Shown one piece after another: positions 1 to 4,941 of a DNA stretch of 7,348 nt. The number at the start of each line of letters is the position of its first letter. Position 1 is the stretch's first letter. The stretch is from Candidatus Aminicenantota bacterium. GTDB taxonomy: Bacteria; Acidobacteriota; Aminicenantia; UBA2199. The notes below the pieces were generated by a model, which saw nothing but the letters and a program-made list of their open reading frames with translations, did no database searches and was not told the DNA's origin. Made by a program: the position numbers and the translations under genes. The stretch covers positions 1 to 7,348 of the forward strand of contig DAOVIP010000086.1 in NCBI GenBank assembly GCA_030671465.1. The letters run 5' to 3'.

Positions 1-92
1 ACGGTTTTTCGTTTAACCGGACTGCTTTCATTGTTGTTGCAGCTACATAACCCCATAAAAATCAATACCCAAACAATTAATATTTTTCTCAT
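1..92 (-). CDS. Lipoprotein, N-terminal fragment (runs off the left edge)
   Basis: Reading the minus strand from an ATG at 92 gives an open frame of 30 codons that continues past base 1. The N-terminus is a classic lipoprotein signal peptide: Arg2-Lys3, a hydrophobic stretch over residues 4-15 (ILIVWVLIFMGL), then a lipobox Leu15-Cys16-Ser17-Cys18, with Cys18 the probable lipidated residue. It is followed by a polar tail (NNNESSPVKRKT) typical of the flexible linker of a mature lipoprotein. Position +2 is Asn, not Asp, which by the E. coli rule would send it to the outer membrane. I chose the ATG at 92 over the in-frame ATG at 98 because a GGGA lies nine bases upstream of 92 and only three upstream of 98. 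The mature domain is outside the window, so no function can be named. The gene is divergent from the radical SAM gene at 367. Confidence 0.7.
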   Translation of the reverse strand, partial: MRKILIVWVLIFMGLCSCNNNESSPVKRKT

Positions 93-366
93 TAACATGA
101 TTCCCATATACCTATACGTTTGAAGAGATACAATTATTTACAAAATAAACGATATATTTCCAAGAATTGTCACGGTCTAAATCATTTCCTGTATTTACTG
201 AGAAATGCCTTGGCAATCTTTACAGTTTTGGGACTTTCACACTCAGTCAAGTTTTCAACAAAACCCAGTATTTTACCCGGACCGCTGCCAGATTTGACTG
301 GTTTTGGGCATGGAATTCAATGGATATTGCATTTTATGATTATGGTATAATACCGCAGGAAATACC
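93..366. other. Divergent intergenic region with a possible VanZ-like remnant
   Basis: This 274-base AT-rich stretch separates the divergent lipoprotein and radical SAM genes. A plus-strand frame from a TTG at 120 to a TAA at 348-350 has no ribosome binding site that I can see. Its end, LPGPLPDLTGFGHGIQWILHF, reads loosely like the start of VanZ-family membrane proteins, in which a hydrophobic helix is followed by a Leu-Pro-rich segment and an aspartate-lysine...histidine motif. Here the Asp-Lys is missing and the frame stops right after the His-Phe, where a VanZ protein would go on for several more helices. It may be a decayed remnant or chance. Apart from the extended -10 element at its right end I see nothing else clear in the region. 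Confidence 0.25.
343..351 (+). promoter_or_regulatory. Extended -10 promoter element (TGGTATAAT)
   Basis: A perfect TATAAT at 346-351 is preceded by TG and one base, the extended -10 form that can work without a good -35 box. No good -35 sits 16-18 bases upstream; TTGCAT at 327-332 is only 13 bases away. Transcription would start near 358, inside or just before the AGGA ribosome binding site (357-360) of the gene at 367. The message would therefore be nearly leaderless, which casts some doubt on the element's use. Confidence 0.4.
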
Positions 367-1356
367 ATGAATTCCAATATAAAATACCTGCCCGGATATC
401 TGCAAACCCATGAAAAGGGGCTCCTTAAAAAGAGGACTGACCAATTGTACTTCTTGCTTGAATCCTGTGAACTATGTGCCCGTAAATGCAGGGTAAACCG
501 TATTGAAGGTGAATTGGGTTACTGCAAATCAGGAAAAGAATTAAAAATATCCAGTTATGGCCCACATTTTGGCGAGGAACAGCCTTTGGTGGGGCCGAAA
601 GAGGGCGGACTGTTAATGGCAAATATACCGGGAATATCAAAGAGCGGAGGATCCGGAACCATTTTCCTTACGGGCTGCAATTTGTTATGTGTTTTCTGCC
701 AGAATTATAATATCAGCCACCTGGGAGAGGGCCATTCAATATCAAGTGAGAAACTGGCCGAAATCATGCTGCATCTTCAGGATTCCGGTTGTCATAACAT
801 CAATTTTGTGACTCCCACCCACTTTACTCCCCAGATACTGAAATCTCTGCAAATTGCGGTTGCCAGTGGATTGAGATTACCCATAGTGTGGAACTGCGGT
901 GGATATGAAAATCCGGAAATCATCACACAACTTCAGGGTATTGTTGATATATATATGCCGGATTTTAAATTCGGCAATTCCAGCCCGGCAACAAAATTCT
1001 GCGATGCACCGGATTATTTTGAACAGTGTAGTGAGGCTGTTAAGGAGATGCACCGGCAGGTTGGAGATTTGAAAATGACTGAAGAGGGTATTGCCATCCG
1101 GGGACTCTTGATCAGACACCTGGTTATGCCCAATGACCTGGCCGGAAGTGAAAAAATTTTAAAATTTATTGCCAGTGAGATTTCTACCTACAGTTATGTA
1201 AATATTATGTCCCAGTACAGACCGCAGAGTGAAGCATATCAATACTCCGGATTAAACCGTTGTCCTACCGGAGAAGAGTATCTCCAGGTTATTCAATTGG
1301 CCCGCAAACTGGGATTGAGCCGCGGATTTCAGTACAAACACCTGAATCGACTTTAA
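367..1356 (+). CDS. Radical SAM protein, PflX / COG1313 type (pyruvate formate-lyase activase-like)
   Basis: This 329-residue protein has the radical SAM cluster motif Cys104-x3-Cys108-x2-Cys111 (GCNLLCVFCQNY), which holds a [4Fe-4S] cluster and cleaves S-adenosylmethionine. Upstream is the cysteine-rich N-terminal block of the COG1313 family: Cys34, Cys37, Cys41 and Cys53, ending in the sequence GYCKSG. Further family landmarks are NFVTPTHFTP (146-155), VWNCGGYE (174-181), DIYMPDFKF (194-202) and RHLVMPND (250-257). The length is normal for the family. Members resemble glycyl-radical activating enzymes, but their substrate is generally unknown; the related AmmeMemoRadiSam proteins sit beside Memo and AMMECR1 partners. 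None of those, nor any glycyl radical enzyme, is in this window. The ATG at 367 has AGGA six bases upstream. The gene stands alone on the plus strand and ends 36 bases from the convergent SHMT-like gene, with no clear terminator between them. The family call is firm and the substrate open. Confidence 0.9.
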   Translation: MNSNIKYLPGYLQTHEKGLLKKRTDQLYFLLESCELCARKCRVNRIEGELGYCKSGKELKISSYGPHFGEEQPLVGPKEGGLLMANIPGISKSGGSGTIFLTGCNLLCVFCQNYNISHLGEGHSISSEKLAEIMLHLQDSGCHNINFVTPTHFTPQILKSLQIAVASGLRLPIVWNCGGYENPEIITQLQGIVDIYMPDFKFGNSSPATKFCDAPDYFEQCSEAVKEMHRQVGDLKMTEEGIAIRGLLIRHLVMPNDLAGSEKILKFIASEISTYSYVNIMSQYRPQSEAYQYSGLNRCPTGEEYLQVIQLARKLGLSRGFQYKHLNRL

Positions 1357-1392
1357 AACCGTTATCAAACAGAAGTTAATAAAAATTCAAAT

Positions 1393-2862
1393 CTATATTT
1401 CCTTCAGCGCCTCGGCGAAACCGGAAAAATAATCACTGTTGGGGAAAATACTCTCAAAAATAAGCGGGGCGATCGCCAGGGTATCCTCGGCTGACAGGCA
1501 GTATTCCATCTTTTGAAAACGGCTGCGGTATTCGGCGACGTCCTCCCCGCGGGAGCGGTTGTGGATTACTACATCGGCCAGTATCCGGCTCAGTTCATCA
1601 AAATCGCCTTCCTTCATGCCGAACCGGGTCATTTCCGAAACCCCCATTCGGATACCGCTGGGATGATAGAAGGTTTCATCATCCGGCAGGGCCTGGTAAT
1701 TGGTCACGATGTTATTCTTCTCCAGCCGGTTGGCGATTTCTTTTCCATCTCCGTGATCCGATACCCGTAACACCACCTGATGGGTTGTGGTGAAACCATC
1801 ATCTTCACCACCCTCTACCGCAATACCGTTTTGGACCAGAGCAGCTGCAAAGGCCCGGGCATTGGAAACAACCTGTTTCTGGTACTGGTCTTTAAAATGG
1901 TTCATCTCCATGGTGGCAACCAGAAAAGCCAGCAGGGTTCCCAGGTGATGATTGCTGGTAGAGCCGGGGAAGGCCCGGGAATTTATTTCCAGCCAGAGTT
2001 TCCGCAAAGGACTCTCCCTGTCCATATTGGAAACAATGACACCCCTTTGGGGCCCGAAAAAAGTCTTATGGGTGGAGCCGGTGACCAGGTCAGCCCCTTC
2101 GGTTAGCGGATCCTGGAAATGGGGACCCAGAATGCCCATCACATGGGCGGCATCATACATGATGACCGGCCGGTAGCCATCGGTGTTCTGAACCAGGTCA
2201 TGCAGTTGGGCAATGGGCTCCGGGTGCAAAAACATGCTTTTCCCGAATACCACCAGCGGCGGCCGGTGCTGGTCCACCAGATCCAGCATCCGGTCGGCGT
2301 CTATCTTATAGGGATTGTTTTCAACCAGGGGAAAATTAACCACATCTCCTTCCACATAATTGAACAGGGCTCCAAAAGGCTGGGCACTCAGGTGTCCGCC
2401 GTAATTCAGGTGGTTGTTCATAACGGTCGCCATTCGAGCCGTATCGGTTAAGCGGGGAAATCCTTCCTTGGCACGGCCCAGAAATTTAACCATGGCTTTA
2501 AATACCACTTCGTTGGCCATCTGGCCGCTGATGGGGCGGGCCTCCACTTCAGAAGCACGGATATATTTGCCAAACTCCTTTTTCAGTTTTTCCTCGACCT
2601 CAAATATCAGATCAGTTCCCTGATAGTAGTAAATTTGATTGCCTTTCAGGACACCGGCATCGCTCAGGGCTTCCCGCTCTTTTTTCATGGCAGTTTTATG
2701 CTCGGCATAGCGACCCGATGGATCACTGATCTCACAGAGTTTTACCAGTAGAGTGGGTGTATTTTCTGAAGGAATCAGATTGAAACACCTCCTCTGGCGC
2801 CAGAGATTGTTTTCCACCACTTTTTGACCCAACTCTTGAAAGCTTTTTTTCAATTCATTCAT
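1393..2862 (-). CDS. Serine hydroxymethyltransferase-like PLP enzyme (divergent GlyA family)
   Basis: This is a fold-type I PLP enzyme of 489 residues, against roughly 420 for bacterial GlyA, which interconverts serine and glycine with tetrahydrofolate. Recognisable SHMT landmarks are LIPSEN (29-34), RYAE (51-54), SGQMAN (112-117), GGHL (155-158), YDAAHVMG (236-243, with Asp237 for the pyridine nitrogen), the Schiff-base lysine Lys266 in STHKTFFGP, and GIRMG (403-407) with Arg405 matching the substrate-carboxylate arginine. Two segments differ. About 17 extra residues lie between RYAE and YYYQG, where GlyA has YAEGYPGKRYY. The GlyA loop FPGGQGGP is here FPGSTSNHH (298-306). These changes could alter folate or substrate use, so the canonical reaction is likely but not certain; an aldolase or transaldolase role is possible. 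The ATG at 2862 has GGAG seven bases upstream, whereas the ATG at 2880 has no ribosome binding site. The gene lies 135 bases downstream of the DUF362 gene on the same strand and may be co-transcribed. Confidence 0.85.
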   Translation of the reverse strand: MNELKKSFQELGQKVVENNLWRQRRCFNLIPSENTPTLLVKLCEISDPSGRYAEHKTAMKKEREALSDAGVLKGNQIYYYQGTDLIFEVEEKLKKEFGKYIRASEVEARPISGQMANEVVFKAMVKFLGRAKEGFPRLTDTARMATVMNNHLNYGGHLSAQPFGALFNYVEGDVVNFPLVENNPYKIDADRMLDLVDQHRPPLVVFGKSMFLHPEPIAQLHDLVQNTDGYRPVIMYDAAHVMGILGPHFQDPLTEGADLVTGSTHKTFFGPQRGVIVSNMDRESPLRKLWLEINSRAFPGSTSNHHLGTLLAFLVATMEMNHFKDQYQKQVVSNARAFAAALVQNGIAVEGGEDDGFTTTHQVVLRVSDHGDGKEIANRLEKNNIVTNYQALPDDETFYHPSGIRMGVSEMTRFGMKEGDFDELSRILADVVIHNRSRGEDVAEYRSRFQKMEYCLSAEDTLAIAPLIFESIFPNSDYFSGFAEALKEI

Positions 2863-2869
2863 TTTGCTT

Positions 2870-2873
2870 CTCC
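2870..2873 (-). promoter_or_regulatory. Ribosome binding site deciding the SHMT-like start
   Basis: On the minus strand GGAG (within GGAGAAG) lies seven bases before the ATG at 2862. It falls inside the extra codons that the ATG at 2880 would add. That upstream ATG is preceded only by a T-rich, AT-rich run. The inner start is therefore preferred, and the protein begins MNELKKSF. Confidence 0.7.
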
Positions 2874-2997
2874 ATTTCATCTATTTAAAAAAACCAATAT
2901 AAACCAAAAAACGGTACATTGCATCACCCGAACTATTATTTTTCGGACATGACATTTCCCGGAGGCGTATCAGGTGAAAATTGTTTATTCCAGCAGG

Positions 2998-3975
2998 TTA
3001 CCCTTTCAATAAAATCTCTTTAATTTTTTTAGTATAGGCAATACTCGTCGGGTCATTGGCGATCAACTCGATTTTTTCGGGGTGTGAAATTCCAATACCC
3101 AGCCGGGCGGCCCGCTCGATCTGTTCCTGTTCGAATATTTTTTTCTCCATGATTGCAGAATTGGAACCCAGTTCTTTTAGAATCGCCACTCCCACCGCAT
3201 CCATGGCCACCCGATCAGAACCGGCCAGGAATACATTCGCCTGCTTGCGGGTGCCGGTCATTGGTCCGCCATCAACAAATGCTTCAACACCGTCCATGAT
3301 TAGAAGCTTGGGCTGGAAGGGCTGATTTAATTCGGCAATCATTGATCTCATCTTCGGTGATGAATGGAGTTCTCTCATTAGTCTTTTAGGAACCATACCA
3401 ACGGTTAATTTCAATGAAAGCGTGAAAATCCCGCCATACTGGTGGGTTTTGAGACAATGAGTGGCAACCAGATACGGGGAATTCACAGCAGGACTGGCCA
3501 GGTAAAATCCATTTTTCCAGTGGCTTCTTTTGGGATTGAAATGAATCCATTCTTGCTCGGGCAATTCACTGAAATTCCTCACTTTAAATCCCAGTTTCTC
3601 AGACATCCGGATTATTCCTTTATTTTTCAACACCTCACCCGTTGGTTGAGGTCCACTTCTGTCTCCAACTGAGATGGATTGGCTTCCCCTTTCTTTAAAT
3701 TCCCTGATGAGTTGATCCAGTGTTTCATTATGAGTAGAACCGGGGAAAGGATCTGCGGTGTTGAAGTTGGGTTTGATGAATACAGGCTTTCCCTGAGGAG
3801 AAGGAAAATCTATCATATTCAGGAGCTGATTAACCGCCAATTTTCGATTATCATGCTTAATAAGGGCAATTTTTGCATTGGTATTGCTTCTCTGACTGGG
3901 AACAAGAGATTTCGGGTTGGCAGAGAGCAACGCAGCACCTGCCAGTGTGGTTTTCATAAAGTTCCGTCTGTCCAT
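2998..3975 (-). CDS. DUF362 domain protein with a Tat signal peptide
   Basis: This 325-residue protein starts with a twin-arginine signal: Arg3-Arg4-Asn-Phe-Met-Lys8, then a weakly hydrophobic stretch TTLAGAALLSA (9-19). It should cross the inner membrane folded, which usually implies a bound cofactor. The rest matches DUF362 (COG2006): FIKPNFN (66-72), THNETLDQLI (81-90), a Gly-Asp-Arg-Ser-Gly turn (104-108), KTHQYGGIFTLSLKLTVGMVP (176-196), MDGVEAFVDGGPMTG (227-241) and AGSDRVAMDAVG (251-262). Many DUF362 proteins carry a C-terminal 2x[4Fe-4S] ferredoxin domain; this one does not. Its only cysteine is Cys174, just before KTH. The biochemical role of the family is unknown. The ATG at 3975 has an excellent GGAGG (3986-3982) six bases upstream. 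A likely terminator of the GNAT gene lies upstream, so this gene probably has its own promoter in the AT-rich 3976-4097 stretch, but I could not pick one with confidence. The SHMT-like gene follows. Confidence 0.88.
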   Translation of the reverse strand: MDRRNFMKTTLAGAALLSANPKSLVPSQRSNTNAKIALIKHDNRKLAVNQLLNMIDFPSPQGKPVFIKPNFNTADPFPGSTHNETLDQLIREFKERGSQSISVGDRSGPQPTGEVLKNKGIIRMSEKLGFKVRNFSELPEQEWIHFNPKRSHWKNGFYLASPAVNSPYLVATHCLKTHQYGGIFTLSLKLTVGMVPKRLMRELHSSPKMRSMIAELNQPFQPKLLIMDGVEAFVDGGPMTGTRKQANVFLAGSDRVAMDAVGVAILKELGSNSAIMEKKIFEQEQIERAARLGIGISHPEKIELIANDPTSIAYTKKIKEILLKG

Positions 3976-4097
3976 GTTTTACCTCCAGCATATAACAATT
4001 GAAAATCAAAAACAGAAAAATTGTTTTTTTCCAATGACATTCTAAAAAAAACAAAAATATATATCAATACAAATAGCAGAAAATCTTGTACAACATG

Positions 4098-4124
4098 AAA
4101 AAAAGATTGACATTCATATCAATC
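4098..4124 (-). terminator. Probable rho-independent terminator of the GNAT gene
   Basis: On the minus strand, 13 bases after the GNAT stop codon, a perfect six-base stem GATTGA/TCAATC with an eight-base loop is followed directly by seven T residues. The stem is short and holds only two G-C pairs, so termination may be partial. Its position and T tract favour a real terminator. Confidence 0.5.
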
Positions 4125-4137
4125 GGGCTGAAATTCT

Positions 4138-4722
4138 CTACCGGCAGCGTTTCCAATCCGTACTGTGGTATAAGGATTCGAGCTCTTTCCAGAAATCATT
4201 CATGTCGCAGGTCATAATCACCAGGTCCTGGGCAGTTTCATCCTGGTCCTGAACATATTTGGGAATCAGGTGTTCTTCTTTAAAACCCAGTTTTTTCAAA
4301 ATTTTAACGGCCCCGGTCTGGGGTTTCATCATCTTGGCAATCACTTTCTTCACATCGTGCTGGGCCGCTATCAGGTAAAGTTCACGGTTCATGATCAAAC
4401 CCAGGCCCCTTCGCTGAAACGGACCGGATACGATTACCCTTAATTCGGCATGATGCTTATGCCAGTCATCGACATAAAGCTCCAGGGCCCCGCTGGCAAT
4501 AATTTGATCGTCTTTTAATGCCACGATCCGAAAAAAATTACCGCTGCGGATCTGTTTGATTCTTTCCTTTATCAGATTATCATTGGTTACATTGATTCTC
4601 AGATATTTCCGGTCTTTCGGAGGCAGTGAACGAAAAAATTTCATATAATTTTCCAGATCATCCATGGTGATATTTCGAATGGTGATCTCAGTACCATCCC
4701 TTAGAATTTCCTTTTTATACAT
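4138..4722 (-). CDS. GNAT family N-acetyltransferase
   Basis: This is a single-domain Gcn5-related acetyltransferase of 194 residues. The acetyl-CoA pyrophosphate-binding motif A is clear: a beta-strand ELRVIVSG (93-100), then the loop Gln103-Arg-Arg-Gly-Leu-Gly108, then a helix LIMNRELYLIAA (109-120). Downstream, VKKVIAKMM (124-132) and AVKILKKLGFKEE (138-150) match the later beta-strand, helix and Gly-Phe elements of the fold. The N-terminal half starts with DGTEITIRNITMDDLENYMKF, the usual opening of the fold. The substrate, small molecule or protein, cannot be told. The start at 4722 is fixed by a near-perfect ribosome binding site eight bases upstream; the in-frame ATG at 4752 would put that site inside the coding region. 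The gene has its own promoter (4846-4818), a leader of about 90 bases with possible hairpins, and a terminator (4124-4098), so it is probably monocistronic. The protein ends in a basic, Trp-containing tail (DWKRCR). Confidence 0.9.
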   Translation of the reverse strand: MYKKEILRDGTEITIRNITMDDLENYMKFFRSLPPKDRKYLRINVTNDNLIKERIKQIRSGNFFRIVALKDDQIIASGALELYVDDWHKHHAELRVIVSGPFQRRGLGLIMNRELYLIAAQHDVKKVIAKMMKPQTGAVKILKKLGFKEEHLIPKYVQDQDETAQDLVIMTCDMNDFWKELESLYHSTDWKRCR

Positions 4723-4726
4723 AACA

Positions 4727-4737
4727 ATCACCTCCTT
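4727..4737 (-). promoter_or_regulatory. Very strong Shine-Dalgarno of the GNAT gene
   Basis: Minus-strand AAGGAGGTGAT lies with its GGAGG core eight bases before the ATG at 4722. All eleven bases would pair with the usual 3' tail of bacterial 16S rRNA. This is far longer than the sites of the neighbouring genes and settles the start codon. It implies efficient initiation unless leader structure limits it. Confidence 0.85.
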
Positions 4738-4738
4738 G

Positions 4739-4780
4739 TTAATCCACTTCAATATTGGATCAATTTGAAATGTTAAATTG
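4739..4780 (-). promoter_or_regulatory. GNAT leader with two mutually exclusive hairpins
   Basis: In the transcribed leader (minus strand), TTGATCCA (4763-4756) can pair with TGGATTAA (4746-4739), an eight-base stem with one G-U pair and a nine-base loop, ending two bases before the ribosome binding site. Upstream, CAATTT (4780-4775) can pair with AAATTG (4766-4761), six bases around an eight-base loop. The two stems share bases 4761-4763, so they compete at their ends. Both stems are AT-rich. A regulatory role is inferred only. Confidence 0.3.
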
Positions 4781-4817
4781 CAACAAACAACAGAAAACCA
4801 GTCCCCAGTCTATAAAA

Positions 4818-4846
4818 AATATAATATGATAAACCCATACTGTCAA
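4818..4846 (-). promoter_or_regulatory. Near-consensus sigma-70 promoter for the GNAT gene
   Basis: On the minus strand a perfect -35 TTGACA (4846-4841) is followed by a 17-base spacer and the -10 TATATT (4823-4818), five of six matches to consensus. Transcription would start near 4811, giving a leader of about 90 bases before the ATG at 4722. The promoter lies just after the end of the TPR gene and makes the GNAT gene independent of it. Confidence 0.75.
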
Positions 4847-4941
4847 CTTTTTTTCCTTCAACCTATTCGGGAAATTTTAAAACCGGGAGTCTGGATCTGA
4901 TGATTTGCGGGTCTGGAGCCAGAAGGATGACCGGTGAGGAA

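Noticed and set aside
1780..2106. Plus-strand open frame opposite the SHMT-like gene
   Set aside because: It lies wholly inside a strongly conserved PLP enzyme and has no recognisable domain.
2850..2880. ATG at 2880 as the start of the SHMT-like gene
   Set aside because: It has no ribosome binding site, and the GGAG that serves the ATG at 2862 lies inside the added codons.
3994..4025. Inverted repeat AACAATT/AATTGTT followed by a T run on the plus strand, a terminator-like shape
   Set aside because: No plus-strand gene ends here, the stem is almost all A-T, and in the minus-strand direction of the real gene there is no T tract after it.
3857..4054. Minus-strand 65-codon frame overlapping the start of the DUF362 gene
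   Set aside because: It overlaps the Tat signal region in another frame and resembles no protein I know; the in-frame DUF362 gene explains the sequence.
4889..4917. Direct repeat GTCTGGA (4889-4895 and 4911-4917) after the TPR gene
   Set aside because: Only seven bases in two copies, with no third copy or associated element; probably chance.
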